A stretch of 46,576 nt of DNA from Promicromonosporaceae bacterium (GTDB lineage Bacteria > Actinomycetota > Actinomycetes > Actinomycetales > Cellulomonadaceae): the NCBI GenBank assembly GCA_009783295.1, contig WRHK01000028.1, positions 1 through 46,576 of the forward strand, in the 5' to 3' direction. This document shows, piece by piece, positions 27,295-36,058 of the stretch. The position numbers and the translations under genes are program-made. The notes beneath the pieces were generated by a model. It had not been told where the DNA came from, did no database searches, and saw nothing but the letters and a program-made list of their open reading frames with translations. The stretch's first letter is position 1; each line of letters opens with the position of its first letter.

Positions 27295-29259
27295 TCAGCG
27301 GCCCTCCTCGTTCTCGTCGGTGGCGGCAGCGGCCTTGCGCTCGGCGGCGCGGCGTTCCGCGATGGTCAGCCTGCGCCCGGACTCGTCGGTCGCGGGGGCG
27401 GGCAGCGGAGACGACGTCACCGAGGCGGTGGCCAGCGCCGGCTCGGTCGCGGGGGTGGCCCCCTCGACCTCGGCGTTGACCTCGGCCGCGGCCTCCTCCG
27501 CGATGGTCTCCGGGCCGGCGACCCGGCCGGCGCCGACGTACCGCGGCTTCGCGGCCGACAGCGTCAGGCGGGCACGGTTGAGGCCCGAGGCCAGGTGACC
27601 GTCCCGGAAGAACGGCACCCGCGTGAGGAGCTCCATGATCGGGTGCGTGAACCACACGACCACCATGACGTCGATGACCGTCGTCAGGCCGAGGGTGAAC
27701 GCGAAGCCCTGCACACCGCCGACGGCGAGGTAGTACAGGATGATCGCGGAGATCAGGTTGACGGCCTTGGCCGCGTAGATCGTGCGGCGGGCACGCTGCC
27801 AGCCGCGCTGCACCGCGAAGTGCAGGGTGCGGCCGTTGCGCAGCTCGTCACGGATGCGTTCGAAGTACACGATGAACGAGTCCGCTGTGAAGCCGATGGC
27901 CACGATCAGACCCGCGACGCCGGCGAGCGACAGGCGGTAGCCCATCCCCCAGCTCAGCAGCGCGATCGCCACGTAGGTGATCGAGCCGGCCACGACCAGC
28001 GACGCGACGGTCAGCAGGCCCAGCGTGCGGTACTGGAACAGCGAGTAGATCACCACGAGGATGAGGCCGATGATGCCGGCCAGCAGGCCGCGCTCGAGCT
28101 GCTGCGAGCCCAGCGTGGCCGAGACCTGCTCCTGGCTCTGCACGTCGAACTGGATCGGCAGGGCGCCGAAGCTCAGCTGGTTGGCGAGGGTCGCCGCGCT
28201 CTGCTGCGTGAAGTTGCCGGAGATCTGCGCGCGACCGTCGGAGATCACGTTGTTGATGCTCGGCGCCTCGACGACCAGGCCGTCGAGCACGATGGCGAAC
28301 TGGTTCTGCGGGTTGCCCTGGCCGAAGTTGTAGAGACGCTGCGACGTCGCGGCGAACTCCTTCGCGCCGACCGAGTCGAGCGTCAGCGAGACGCCCCACT
28401 CGTTGGACGTGCCGCCGCCCGGCAGCGGGATCAGGCCGGACGAGGCGCTCGCGATGTGCGTGCCCTCGACCTCGACCGGGCCGAGGATGTACTTGGCGGA
28501 GCCGTCCTGCGAGCACGCCACCAGGGGCTTGGTCGGGTCGTCGCCGCCGCCGCCCTTGAGGTTGTCCGGGTTGGTGCAGTCCAGGGCGTCGAACTTGGCC
28601 TGGATCTCCGGGGTGATCTGCGCGAGGTCGCTCGGGTTCGAGGCGGCAGCGGTGCCGCCCGTCGACGTCGGGCTCGGCGAGGGGCTGGGGCTCGGGCTGG
28701 CCGCGGCGGGCACGGTGACCGCGCCGACGCCGGCGGACTTGCCGGCCGGGCTCACGCTCGGCGACGCGCCGTCGGTGGGAGCGGTACCGGTGGCGGCGGG
28801 GCTCGGCGATCCCGTGTCAGTGGGCGTCGGCGTCCCGGCGGCATAGGTCAGCACGGCGCGGAAGCGCATCTGTGCCGCCTGGCTCACCAGGTCGATCGTC
28901 GCCTGCGACGGCTTGCCGGGGATGCCGACGACGATGTTCTTGCCGCCCTGGCTCGAGATCTCGGCCTCTGAGACGCCGTTCGCGTCGATGCGCTGGCGGA
29001 TCACGTTGATCGCCTCGGCGATCGTGTTCGAGGTGACCTGCGAACCGTCCGTCGTCGTCGGCGTCAGGATGATCTGGGTGCCGCCCTCGAGGTCGAGGGC
29101 CAGGCCCGGCGTCATCGACGCGCCGCTCGGGTTCTCGGTGCTGCGGCCGTCCACGAACGTGCCGGTGATGAGGCCGGCGAACGGGACGAGCACGGTCAGG
29201 ACCGCGAAGATGACGAGCGTGCGTACCGGCCGCGAGCGCCGCGTGCTGGAGTTGGCCAA
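27295..29259 (-). CDS. secD: Protein-export membrane protein SecD
   Basis: Works with SecF in late translocation. 654 residues: N-terminal helix (about 14-34), GLALDLEGGTQIILTP (the SecD D-L-x-G-G motif), a large external domain holding a Pro/Ser/Thr-rich insert (about residues 140-210, long SPSPSP runs) as in other actinobacteria, then helices with IVAIGFTADSFIVYFERIRDELRNG and NLISAIILYYLAVGGVQGFAFTLGLTTVIDV. The Glu/Ala-rich tail (about 580-654) is cytoplasmic. TTG 29259 is chosen because AAGGAAG lies 7-9 bases upstream and the next in-frame starts would remove the first helix. Confidence 0.95.
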   Translation of the reverse strand: MANSSTRRSRPVRTLVIFAVLTVLVPFAGLITGTFVDGRSTENPSGASMTPGLALDLEGGTQIILTPTTTDGSQVTSNTIAEAINVIRQRIDANGVSEAEISSQGGKNIVVGIPGKPSQATIDLVSQAAQMRFRAVLTYAAGTPTPTDTGSPSPAATGTAPTDGASPSVSPAGKSAGVGAVTVPAAASPSPSPSPSPTSTGGTAAASNPSDLAQITPEIQAKFDALDCTNPDNLKGGGGDDPTKPLVACSQDGSAKYILGPVEVEGTHIASASSGLIPLPGGGTSNEWGVSLTLDSVGAKEFAATSQRLYNFGQGNPQNQFAIVLDGLVVEAPSINNVISDGRAQISGNFTQQSAATLANQLSFGALPIQFDVQSQEQVSATLGSQQLERGLLAGIIGLILVVIYSLFQYRTLGLLTVASLVVAGSITYVAIALLSWGMGYRLSLAGVAGLIVAIGFTADSFIVYFERIRDELRNGRTLHFAVQRGWQRARRTIYAAKAVNLISAIILYYLAVGGVQGFAFTLGLTTVIDVMVVVWFTHPIMELLTRVPFFRDGHLASGLNRARLTLSAAKPRYVGAGRVAGPETIAEEAAAEVNAEVEGATPATEPALATASVTSSPLPAPATDESGRRLTIAERRAAERKAAAATDENEEGR

Positions 29260-29308
29260 CTTCTGTCTTCCTTCGTGTGCGCGCCGCCGGGGTGGTCGGC
29301 GCGGGTGA

Positions 29309-29334
29309 CGCCGGCCGGGAGTACCCGGCCGGCG
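29309..29334 (-). repeat. Hairpin between yajC and secD
   Basis: Perfect 11-bp arms (CGCCGGCCGGG at 29309-29319 and complement at 29324-29334), 4-base loop, 7 bases after the yajC stop. There is no U-tract, so it may trim or stabilise mRNA or act as a partial terminator within the yajC-secD-secF operon. Confidence 0.7.
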
Positions 29335-29340
29335 CTCGCG

Positions 29341-29751
29341 TCACTTGCCTTCGTCGTCCTTGCGCTGCTGCTGCTCGCGGTACTCGCGCTGGGCGGTGTC
29401 GAGACCGGAGATGTCGTCAGGCACGTCGATGACGTCGGCGTCGTCTGCGGGCGCGATGCTACCCGCAGAAATCGACTCGTCGGCGACGTCCGATGCCACG
29501 GGGGCGTCGACCTTCTTCGAGATGGCGGCGCGGAGCCACACGGAACGCGAGCCGGCGGACTCCAGGGTGATGCGGTCGGAGCCCTCGTCGACCTCGACGA
29601 TGGTGCCGAAAAGACCCGACGCCGTCATGACCTCCTGGCCGGGCTGGAGGTCGTTGCGGAACTCCTGCTGGGCCTTCTGCTGCTTGCGCGTGCGCGACGA
29701 CATGAAGAACATGAGGCCGAGGAGCACGACGATGAGGATGATGAATTCCAC
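29341..29751 (-). CDS. yajC: Preprotein translocase subunit YajC
   Basis: Small membrane protein associated with SecDF. 136 residues: one N-terminal helix (EFIILIVVLLGLMFFMSS, 2-19), then a basic stretch RTRKQQKAQQEFRNDLQPGQEVMTASGLFGTIVEVDEGSDRITLE, the conserved YajC domain, and an acidic tail typical of actinobacterial forms. GTG 29751 is chosen because the helix starts at once and AAGGA lies about 10 bases upstream. TAGACT at 29815-29820 gives a promoter separate from ruvB. Confidence 0.95.
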   Translation of the reverse strand: MEFIILIVVLLGLMFFMSSRTRKQQKAQQEFRNDLQPGQEVMTASGLFGTIVEVDEGSDRITLESAGSRSVWLRAAISKKVDAPVASDVADESISAGSIAPADDADVIDVPDDISGLDTAQREYREQQQRKDDEGK

Positions 29752-29814
29752 GGTGGAGACGTCCTTGCTGTAGGGGGCTTCGCTGGCTGGCCCGCGGGCA
29801 CGCGAAGCCGGTCC

Positions 29815-29820
29815 AGTCTA
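29815..29820 (-). promoter_or_regulatory. -10 box of the yajC-secDF operon
   Basis: TAGACT on the minus strand, about 64 bases before GTG 29751 and just after the short ruvB hairpin. The -35 region (TTCGGG at 17-base spacing) is poor. Confidence 0.45.
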
Positions 29821-29834
29821 TTCGGTGGCGGAAC

Positions 29835-29847
29835 GCCCGAAACGGGC
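29835..29847 (-). terminator. Short hairpin after ruvB
   Basis: GCCCG, 3-base loop, CGGGC, two bases after the ruvB stop codon, lying just before the yajC promoter. Only 5 bp, so a weak or partial terminator. Confidence 0.35.
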
Positions 29848-29849
29848 CG

Positions 29850-30941
29850 TCAGTTCCCGGGTTCCGGGTCGATGGCCTCGAATAGGGTGCCCGCTGTCGC
29901 TCCGAGCGCCCCCGCGGGGACGGGCAGGCCGAGGTGCTCCCAGGCCAGCGGCGTGGCGACGCGGCCGCGCGGGGTGCGTGCCATGAAGCCCTCGCGGACG
30001 AGGTAGGGCTCGGCGACCGTCTCGACCGTGTCGGCCTCCTCGCCCACCGTCATAGCGAGCGTCGAGAGGCCGACGGGGCCGCCGGCGAACCGGCGGCACA
30101 GCGAGTCGAGCACGGCCCGGTCCAGGCGGTCCAGGCCGAGCGGGTCGACCTCGTACACCTCGAGGGCGGAGCGGGCCGCGGCAAGGTCCAGGCGGCCGTC
30201 GCCGCGCACCTGCGCCCAGTCGCGCACGCGGCGCAGCAGGCGGTTGGCGATGCGGGGCGTGCCGCGGGAGCGGCCGGCGATCTCGTGGGCGGCGGCGTGC
30301 TGGATCTCGACGCCCAGCAGGCCCGCGGAGCGCAGGATGACGCGCTCGAGGTCGGCGGCGTCGTAGAAGTCCAGGTGGCCCGTGAAGCCGAAGCGGTCGC
30401 GCAGCGGCGCAGGCAGCAGGCCGCTGCGCGTGGTGGCGCCGACGACGGTGAAGGGCGGCAGGGCGAGCGGGATGGCGCTGGCCCCGGCCCCCTTGCCGAC
30501 GATGACGTCGACGCGGAAGTCCTCCATGGCGACGTAGAGCAGCTCTTCGGCGGGCCGCGCCAGGCGGTGGATCTCGTCGATGAACAGCACCTCGCCCTCC
30601 TCGAGCGAGGAGAGCACGGCCGCCAGGTCGCCCGCGTGCTGGATCGCCGGGCCGGACGTGACGCGCAGCGACGTGCTCAGCTCGCCGGCGATGATCATCG
30701 CGAGGGTGGTCTTGCCCAGCCCGGGCGGGCCGGAGAGCAGCACGTGGTCCGGGCTGGCGCCGCGGGCGAGCGCCGCCTGCAGCACCAGGGAGAGCTGGTC
30801 GCGCACCACGGGCTGGCCCACGAACTCGTCGAGGCGCTTGGGTCGCAGCGCCGCCTCGGCCGCGCGCTCGACGTCGTCGGCCGACGCCGTGACCAGGCGC
30901 TCACTGGTGAACTGCGGCTCCTCGTAGCGGCCCTCAGCCAC
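29850..30941 (-). CDS. ruvB: Holliday junction branch-migration ATPase RuvB
   Basis: Hexameric motor that drives branch migration with RuvA. 363 residues: [13 protein letters not shown], Walker [12 protein letters not shown] (71-81), Walker [11 protein letters not shown] (118-127), sensor 1 [19 protein letters not shown], the arginine-finger segment [22 protein letters not shown], and the winged-helix end [24 protein letters not shown] 30941 overlaps the ruvA end by 8 bases, giving translational coupling. Confidence 0.97.
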   Translation of the reverse strand: MAEGRYEEPQFTSERLVTASADDVERAAEAALRPKRLDEFVGQPVVRDQLSLVLQAALARGASPDHVLLSGPPGLGKTTLAMIIAGELSTSLRVTSGPAIQHAGDLAAVLSSLEEGEVLFIDEIHRLARPAEELLYVAMEDFRVDVIVGKGAGASAIPLALPPFTVVGATTRSGLLPAPLRDRFGFTGHLDFYDAADLERVILRSAGLLGVEIQHAAAHEIAGRSRGTPRIANRLLRRVRDWAQVRGDGRLDLAAARSALEVYEVDPLGLDRLDRAVLDSLCRRFAGGPVGLSTLAMTVGEEADTVETVAEPYLVREGFMARTPRGRVATPLAWEHLGLPVPAGALGATAGTLFEAIDPEPGN

Positions 30942-31557
30942 GGCGGCCGCCCATCGAGCGCAGCGTGGCCCGCAGGGTGGCGGCGACGTCGGCGGACGTC
31001 ACCACCGGGGCGCCCGAGTCCTTGAGGGCGGCGGCGACGGCGTCCTCCGCGACCTTGGCCGAGTAGCCGAGGGAGACGAGGGCCTCGACCACCTGGCCGC
31101 GCTGGTCGGCGCCGGCCTCCCCGGTGGTCGAGCCCGTCGAGACCCCGCCGGCGTCGGGCGCCGAAAGCTTGCCGCCGAGCTCCAGGAGGATGCGCTGGGC
31201 CACCTTGGGGCCGATGCCCGGGACGCGGGTCAGGGCCTTGACGTCCTGCGTGTGGACGGCGCGGCGGACGGCGTCGGGCGTGTGCACGGCGAGCACCGCG
31301 AGCGCGATGCGCGGCCCGACGCCGCTGACGGACTGGGCCGTCTCGAACACAGCCCGCTCGTCGGCGTCGGCGAACCCGAACAGGGTCATGGAGTCCTCGC
31401 GCACCACCATCGTGGTGAACAGGCGGGCCCGCTCGCCCATCCGGAGCGTGGCCAGAGTGCCAGGGGTGGCCTGGACGAGGTAGCCGACGCCGCCGACGTC
31501 GATCACGGCCCGGTCGAGGGCGACATGCTCCACGACCCCGGTCAGCGAGGCGATCAC
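30934..31557 (-). CDS. ruvA: Holliday junction DNA-binding protein RuvA
   Basis: Tetramer that holds the junction for RuvB. 207 residues: N-terminal OB domain ([28 protein letters not shown]), the two helix-hairpin-helix repeats ([14 protein letters not shown] and [17 protein letters not shown]), a flexible Gly/Ser/Thr linker and the C-terminal RuvB-binding domain ([19 protein letters not shown]). GTG 31557 follows AAGGAG by 4-5 bases. The gap of 59 bases after ruvC includes TTGACC, TAGGTT and a degenerate LexA-like box. Confidence 0.95.
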   Translation of the reverse strand: MIASLTGVVEHVALDRAVIDVGGVGYLVQATPGTLATLRMGERARLFTTMVVREDSMTLFGFADADERAVFETAQSVSGVGPRIALAVLAVHTPDAVRRAVHTQDVKALTRVPGIGPKVAQRILLELGGKLSAPDAGGVSTGSTTGEAGADQRGQVVEALVSLGYSAKVAEDAVAAALKDSGAPVVTSADVAATLRATLRSMGGRRG

Positions 31558-31573
31558 GGCACTCCTTGAGGTT

Positions 31574-31587
31574 CGAACACCCGTACT
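31574..31587 (-). promoter_or_regulatory. Degenerate LexA (SOS)-like box before ruvA
   Basis: CGAACACCCGTACT, compared with the actinobacterial SOS consensus CGAAC-N4-GTTCG: the left half is perfect and the right half has two mismatches. It lies 17 bases before ruvA. ruv genes are often SOS-regulated, which is the only other support. Confidence 0.25.
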
Positions 31588-31616
31588 AGGGGTCAACCTA
31601 CCCGATCGTCCTGCCC

Positions 31617-32186
31617 CTACCGGGCAGGACGGCGGGTGCGTGCCGCGTGTTCCGCCGCCGCCCAGGCGCGCTGCGCCGGGGTGAGCTCGTTGCGCTCCCC
31701 GCCCTGCAGCGCCCCGGCGGGCCGCCACAGGTGCGTGATGGCCAGAGCGAGGGCGTCGGCGGCGTCGGCGGGCCGGGGCGGCTCGGCCAGGCCCAGCAGG
31801 TTCTGCACCATGCGCTGGACCTGCTCCTTGCCGGCCCGCCCCGACCCGGTCACGGCGGCCTTGACCTCCGACGGCGTGTGCAGCGCCACCGGGATGTTCC
31901 GGCGCGCGGCCGCGACCATCGCCAGGCCCGCGACCTGCGCCGTCCCCATGACCGTGCCGACGTTGTGCTGCGCGAACACGCGCTCCACGGCGACGACGTC
32001 GGGCACGTGCTCGTCGAGCCAGTCGTCGAGCTCCCGGGCCACCGTGAGCAGCCGCAGGTCGACGCTCGCCGCCGGGTCCGAGCGGATGACGCCGACGGCG
32101 ACGAGCTCGGCGCGGCGCCCGCGCAGCGAGTCGACGACGCCGACGCCGCACCGGGTCAGGCCAGGGTCGACTCCGAGGACGCGCAT
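31617..32186 (-). CDS. ruvC: Holliday junction resolvase RuvC
   Basis: Endonuclease that cuts Holliday junctions. 189 residues starting [14 protein letters not shown], with the catalytic acids Asp7, Glu68 (AVERVF) and Asp141/Asp144 ([12 protein letters not shown]) all in place. A basic Ala/Arg tail follows the fold. ATG 32186 has no Shine-Dalgarno; TAGGGT lies 6 bases upstream, implying a leaderless transcript separate from yebC. The order yebC-ruvC-ruvA-ruvB is standard. Confidence 0.96.
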   Translation of the reverse strand: MRVLGVDPGLTRCGVGVVDSLRGRRAELVAVGVIRSDPAASVDLRLLTVARELDDWLDEHVPDVVAVERVFAQHNVGTVMGTAQVAGLAMVAAARRNIPVALHTPSEVKAAVTGSGRAGKEQVQRMVQNLLGLAEPPRPADAADALALAITHLWRPAGALQGGERNELTPAQRAWAAAEHAARTRRPAR

Positions 32187-32192
32187 GCGCCC

Positions 32193-32198
32193 ACCCTA
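32193..32198 (-). promoter_or_regulatory. -10 box of ruvC, leaderless start
   Basis: TAGGGT on the minus strand, 6 bases, ATG 32186; it sits five bases after the yebC stop. Confidence 0.5.
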
Positions 32199-32202
32199 CG
32201 TA

Positions 32203-32970
32203 TCAGTCCTCGTCGAGCTCCGCCATGACCTCGTCCGACGCGTCGAAGTTCGCGTAGACGTTCTGGACGTCGTCGAGGTCCTCGAGCGCGTCGATGAGGC
32301 GCAGGATCTTGCGCGCGCCCTCGACGTCGACCGGGATGATGAGGTTCTGGTCCGGGTGGAAGATCACGTCAGCCGAGTCGTAGTCGATCCCGGCGTCGAC
32401 GATCGCGGTGCGGACGGCGTGCAGGTCGGTAGCCTCGCAGAGCACCTCGATGGTGTCGCCGGTGTCCGAGACGTCCTCGGCACCCGCGTCGAGGGCGGCC
32501 ATCATGACCTCGTCCTCGCCCACGCCGTCGGACTTCGGGACGACGATCAGGCCCTTGCGGGCGAACAGGCGCTGGACGGAGCCGATGTCGTCGGCCACCT
32601 TGCCGCCGTTGCGCGTGAAGGCCTGGCGGACCTCCGCCACGGCGCGGTTCACGTTGTCGGTGAGGCACTCGACCAGCACGGCGATGCCGTTGACGCCGAT
32701 GCCGCCGTAGAACTTCTCGATGTAGTTCACGGCGTCGGCGCCGACGCCCGAGCCACGCTTCACAGCGCGGTCGATGTTCTCCTTGGGGACCGACGTCTTC
32801 TTGGCCTTCTGGATGGCGTCGAAGAGGGTGGGGTTGCCGGCCGGGTCACCGCCGCCGACACGGGCCGCGACCTCGATGTTCTTGATGAGCTTGGCCCAGA
32901 GCTTGCTGCGCTTCGCGTCGATCGCAGCCTTCTTGTGCTTGGTCGTAGCCCACTTGGAGTGACCGGACAT
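32203..32970 (-). CDS. yebC: YebC/PmpR-family protein (TACO1-like)
   Basis: 255 residues of the YebC family, described either as DNA-binding regulators or as ribosome-associated factors that help proline stretches. Seen: [25 protein letters not shown] at the start, PSxDxA-type middle with [30 protein letters not shown], the [22 protein letters not shown] segment and an acidic end ([10 protein letters not shown]). ATG 32970 follows GAAGGAGAAAA. pdxT lies 24 bases upstream and is probably co-transcribed. Confidence 0.95.
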   Translation of the reverse strand: MSGHSKWATTKHKKAAIDAKRSKLWAKLIKNIEVAARVGGGDPAGNPTLFDAIQKAKKTSVPKENIDRAVKRGSGVGADAVNYIEKFYGGIGVNGIAVLVECLTDNVNRAVAEVRQAFTRNGGKVADDIGSVQRLFARKGLIVVPKSDGVGEDEVMMAALDAGAEDVSDTGDTIEVLCEATDLHAVRTAIVDAGIDYDSADVIFHPDQNLIIPVDVEGARKILRLIDALEDLDDVQNVYANFDASDEVMAELDED

Positions 32971-32994
32971 GTTCGGGTTTTCTCCTTCTTCGCT

Positions 32995-33621
32995 TCAGCT
33001 GGCGCGGACCATGGTGACGAACAACGCGTGAACGCGCGCATCACCCGTGATCTCCGGATGGAACGAGGTCGCCAGCAGCCGCCCTTGACGTGCTGCGACG
33101 ATCTTACCGGCGCCGACCGCGACCCGGCTTCCGTCGGATGCGTGCGACGGGATCCGGGCCAGCACCTCGACGTCCGGTCCGGCCTGCTCGATCCATGGCG
33201 CGCGGATGAACACCGTGCGAACGGCCCCCTCGATGCCGACGACGTCGAGGTCGGCCTCGAACGAGTCGACCTGCCGCCCGAACGCGTTGCGCCGCACCGT
33301 GACGTCCATGCCCCCGAGGGTGCGCTGGCCCTCGATGCCCGCCTCGATCCGGTCGGCCAGCAGGATCATGCCCGCACAGGACCCGTAGACCGGGAGCCCC
33401 GTCTTGACCGCGTCACGGAGCGGCTCGTCGAGCTCGAAGATGCGCAGCAGCTTGTCGATCGTGGTCGACTCGCCGCCCGGCAGCACCAGGCCGTCGACGG
33501 CCTCGAGCTCGGAGCGGCGGCGGACCGGGACGGCGCGGGCTCCCGCGGACTCGAGGGCCTCGACGTGCTCGCGCACGTCGCCCTGCAGGGCCAGGACGCC
33601 GACGGTGGGGGTGGTTGTCAC
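32995..33621 (-). CDS. pdxT: Pyridoxal 5'-phosphate synthase glutaminase subunit
   Basis: Releases ammonia from glutamine for PdxS. 208 residues of a class I amidotransferase: [31 protein letters not shown], the catalytic Cys82 in YGSCAGMI, and His188/Glu190 in [12 protein letters not shown] 33621 is chosen because the family begins here; TAGACT lies 8 bases upstream and there is no ribosome site, fitting a leaderless mRNA. Its partner pdxS is 3.6 kb away; the SipW operon lies between them, whereas most actinobacteria have them close together. Confidence 0.95.
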   Translation of the reverse strand: MTTTPTVGVLALQGDVREHVEALESAGARAVPVRRRSELEAVDGLVLPGGESTTIDKLLRIFELDEPLRDAVKTGLPVYGSCAGMILLADRIEAGIEGQRTLGGMDVTVRRNAFGRQVDSFEADLDVVGIEGAVRTVFIRAPWIEQAGPDVEVLARIPSHASDGSRVAVGAGKIVAARQGRLLATSFHPEITGDARVHALFVTMVRAS

Positions 33622-33629
33622 GGCGGACG

Positions 33630-33635
33630 AGTCTA
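33630..33635 (-). promoter_or_regulatory. -10 box of pdxT
   Basis: TAGACT on the minus strand, 8 bases before GTG 33621. It lies at the edge of the repeat array at 33652-33724. Confidence 0.45.
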
Positions 33636-33651
33636 GGCGTCTCGCTGCGAC

Positions 33652-33724
33652 ACATCGGGACGTGCCACCGAGATCGGAACGTGGGCCGCATCGCACGTTC
33701 CGATCTCCAACGCACGTTCCGAAG
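33652..33724. repeat. Array of ATCGGAACGTG-type elements with a 14-bp inverted repeat
   Basis: Between the SipW operon and pdxT. Arms 33670-33683 (GAGATCGGAACGTG) and 33694-33707 are perfectly complementary with a 10-base loop. Two further copies of the core occur: CATCGGGACGTG at 33654-33665 on the plus strand and GCACGTTCCGAAG near 33712-33724 in the opposite sense. It could be the operon's terminator, an operator array for pdxT, or both. No U-tract. Confidence 0.75.
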
Positions 33725-33736
33725 TCGCCGTTCCGC

Positions 33737-34282
33737 TCATCCGCACGACACGCTGACGCCGACGCCTGCGAGACCGAACACGATCTGCCAGTTGACGGTT
33801 GCCGCGGCGGAGAACCATGCCGTCCCTGGCTGCCCGACGATGGTCTGGACGGTGAACGTTCCGTTGTACGTGACGCCGAGCGACAGGAGCCCGGGGCCCT
33901 GCACTCCCCATACGGCCTGGGTGGTGCCCGGCGCGAACGTGAACGTCCCGCCGATGATCGTCGCCCCCGGTGTCCCGGCGCCCACAGGCTGCCAGGGCGT
34001 CGGCGACGGGCTGCCGGTGAGCACCGCCTGGTAGCCCGTCACAGTGACCCCCGACGGCGGCGTCCACGTGGCGACGTGGTTGTTGCCGAGCGTCGGGGTC
34101 GGACAGCTCAGGCTCGGTGCAGGCACCGTCCCCGCCGTCAGCGTCTGCGACCCGGCCGCCGTGTCGGTCCAGAACGCCTGCGCGGGCCCCGCGCCCAGCA
34201 GCCCGCTCACCGCCAGCAGCGCGGCCATGAACCCGAGCGTCGCGGCCGCGAGCGGGCGGATCAGAGGCGCCGATCTGGTCAT
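33737..34282 (-). CDS. SipW-type exported protein, third of the operon
   Basis: 181 residues, function unknown. The N-terminus has an Arg, a helix ([19 protein letters not shown]) and the cleavage region [22 protein letters not shown], the AFW-T/D pattern of SipW-cognate (alternate-type) signal peptides. The rest is a Thr/Gly/Pro/Ser-rich beta-like segment with two Cys (SLSCPTP and the end SVSCG), which might form a disulfide. ATG 34282 overlaps the upstream stop by 4 bases (ATGA). Last gene of the operon. It shares the signal motif, not the body, with the other two substrates. Confidence 0.85.
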   Translation of the reverse strand: MTRSAPLIRPLAAATLGFMAALLAVSGLLGAGPAQAFWTDTAAGSQTLTAGTVPAPSLSCPTPTLGNNHVATWTPPSGVTVTGYQAVLTGSPSPTPWQPVGAGTPGATIIGGTFTFAPGTTQAVWGVQGPGLLSLGVTYNGTFTVQTIVGQPGTAWFSAAATVNWQIVFGLAGVGVSVSCG

Positions 34283-34812
34283 TGGCTCACCTGGAACGTC
34301 ACGGTCGCGGTGGCCGTCTGCCCCTGCGAGTCAGGGGCGGTGGCGCTCAGCCCCACCTCGACGCAGACCGTCTCGGTCGCGTTCGGGGCCAACGTGGTCG
34401 TGGGTGGCGTCGCGGAGCCGCCGGTGCACGTCGTCCCCGAGACGACCCCGCCCCACAGCACGACCCGGGTCGTGTACTGCGCCGCCAGGGTTCCGGTGAC
34501 GTTGAGCGTCCCGGACGTGACGTGCAGCGGCGTCGTGCCCGCGTTGCCGAGGGTGAGCAGCACGGCCGCCGTCGTGCCCGGGAAGAACCCGGCCGCGGGC
34601 TGCAGGCCGGTGAGGGTGAACGGCTGCCCGGTGCCCACGGCCTGGCCGTTGACGGTCAGGTCGAGCGTGCCGGACTTCACCGACGAGCCGGTCGCCTGCC
34701 CGGTGGTCACCCAGAACGCCCAGGCTGCTCCCCCGCCCGCGACCAGCCCGAACGCCAGCGCGCCGGCCAGCACCAGGCGCCGCACGCCCCGCTCCGCCTG
34801 GGTCTCACGCAT
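34279..34812 (-). CDS. SipW-type exported protein, second of the operon
   Basis: 177 residues. A short basic start (RETQAERGVRR), membrane helix LVLAGALAFGLVAGGGAAWAFW, then VTTGQATGSSVKSGTLDLTVNGQ: the AFW motif and the G-S-S-x-x-SGTL block resemble TasA/camelysin-type proteins. The mature part looks like an immunoglobulin-type beta domain (PGTTAAVLLTLGNAGTTPLHV, ETVCVEVGLSATAP). ATG 34812 overlaps the LPxTG gene's stop by 8 bases. Likely a substrate of the SipW peptidase two genes upstream; a fibre or matrix subunit role is inference. Confidence 0.87.
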   Translation of the reverse strand: MRETQAERGVRRLVLAGALAFGLVAGGGAAWAFWVTTGQATGSSVKSGTLDLTVNGQAVGTGQPFTLTGLQPAAGFFPGTTAAVLLTLGNAGTTPLHVTSGTLNVTGTLAAQYTTRVVLWGGVVSGTTCTGGSATPPTTTLAPNATETVCVEVGLSATAPDSQGQTATATVTFQVSQ

Positions 34813-35461
34813 CGTCCACCGCCCGCCTGCGGGTGGCCAGCACCAGCCAGACGCCGCTCACCACGAGCGCCGCGGCCGCCAGCACGGTGCGCGCGACCTC
34901 GATCCCCGTCCGGGGCAGCAGGCCCGAGCCGGCCTGCCCAGCCTGCGGGGTGACCGGGCTGGGGCCGGGCGCCGCCACCTGGTCGCAGCTGACGGTGACC
35001 GTGACGGTCAGCGGCGCACCCTCGCCCTGCGACTCGTCGCCCGACGCCGGGTCGAACGTGACCTCGACGTCCAGTCGGGTGGGCGCGCCCGGGGGCACGG
35101 TGAAGCCGCGCGAGGTCTGGCCGCTGGTCCACGGGCCGCCGTCGACCCGGGTGCGGACACGCAGGTCCGCGGCGAGGTCGGGGCCGCCCTGCCCGAAGGT
35201 CGCGCGGGCCTCGCCCGACGCGGCGTCGCAGGCGCGCGTGCGCGCGTAGAGCGTGCCCGTGCGCACGTCGCCCGGCACCCAGAGCACTGCCGGGTCGAAC
35301 AGCGGCGTCGTCGTGGCCGTGGACCACGTCGTGCCGTCGACGGACACCTCGACCGCCCCGCTCGGCGGCGCAGCCCCCGAGGCCGCCGTCGCGGCCGCCA
35401 CGGGCGCGGCGGCCAGCGCGAGCGCCGCGAGCGCCCGCACCGCGGAGCGGACGAGGTTCAT
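34805..35461 (-). CDS. LPxTG cell-wall-anchored surface protein
   Basis: 218 residues. A conventional signal peptide (LVRSAVRALAALALAAAPVAAATA) starts it; the exterior part has VEVSVDGTTWSTATTTPLF and TRLDVEVTFDPASGDESQG with scattered Cys. The C-terminus carries a full sortase signal: LPRTG, a hydrophobic helix (VARTVLAAAALVVSGVWLVLA) and a TRRRA tail. It is therefore expected to be linked to peptidoglycan by a sortase, none of which is in the window. ATG 35461 overlaps the SipW stop by 4 bases. In the operon it may anchor the SipW substrates to the wall. Confidence 0.88.
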   Translation of the reverse strand: MNLVRSAVRALAALALAAAPVAAATAASGAAPPSGAVEVSVDGTTWSTATTTPLFDPAVLWVPGDVRTGTLYARTRACDAASGEARATFGQGGPDLAADLRVRTRVDGGPWTSGQTSRGFTVPPGAPTRLDVEVTFDPASGDESQGEGAPLTVTVTVSCDQVAAPGPSPVTPQAGQAGSGLLPRTGIEVARTVLAAAALVVSGVWLVLATRRRAVDDA

Positions 35462-36048
35462 GTGGCCTCGACCTCCTCCGGCCGGGGCTCGCCCGCGTCC
35501 GTCCCCGGGCCGGGCACTGCGGCCGGCTTCTGGGCCCGCTGGCGCCGCTCGCGCACCGACTGCGTCACCTGCCAGGCGGCGTAGGCGACCAGCAGCGCGG
35601 CGATTGCGACCGCGATCCACTGCCGGTCCTGCCCGCCGAGCCACGCCGCCACATAGCCGAGGTAGGGCACGTGGTACCAGACGACGCCGCGCACCTGCAC
35701 GGGCGCGACGCGCAGGGTGTCGGCGATCGGGTTCGCGTCTCCCTTCGTGGTGTACCGGCGCTCGCCCCCCGTCGTCACCCCGAGCCCGACGACGCGGTGC
35801 GTCACGACCTCGGGCTCGCCCGAGCGCAGCTGGTACGTGATGACGTCGCCCACCTGGATGTGCTCGCGCGGGCGCACCACCGCCAGGGACCCGACGGGAA
35901 GCGCCGGGGCCATCGAGCCGGTGAGCACCGCGTACGGCGTGGCGCCCGCGACCCGCGGGACTAGGACGCCGACCACGAGCGCAGCGCCCGCCACGATCAC
36001 GACGACCGTGGCGAGCACCCGCCCGAGGAAGGCGACGGTGCGCCTCAT
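35458..36048 (-). CDS. sipW: SipW-type (ER/archaeal-like) signal peptidase I
   Basis: Membrane protease that cleaves signal peptides, probably of the three AFW-type proteins beside it. 196 residues: N-terminal helix (about 12-33); catalytic Ser45 in VLTGSMAPALPVGS; His84 in VVTHRVVG where the bacterial enzymes have Lys, marking the ER/SipW type; TKGDANPIAD with Asp104 and Asp110; and a second helix near 143-160 followed by an Arg-rich tail. ATG 36048 is 10 bases after the upstream stop. The gene symbol is by type only. Confidence 0.92.
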   Translation of the reverse strand: MRRTVAFLGRVLATVVVIVAGAALVVGVLVPRVAGATPYAVLTGSMAPALPVGSLAVVRPREHIQVGDVITYQLRSGEPEVVTHRVVGLGVTTGGERRYTTKGDANPIADTLRVAPVQVRGVVWYHVPYLGYVAAWLGGQDRQWIAVAIAALLVAYAAWQVTQSVRERRQRAQKPAAVPGPGTDAGEPRPEEVEAT

Positions 36049-36058
36049 CGCGGCCCGA

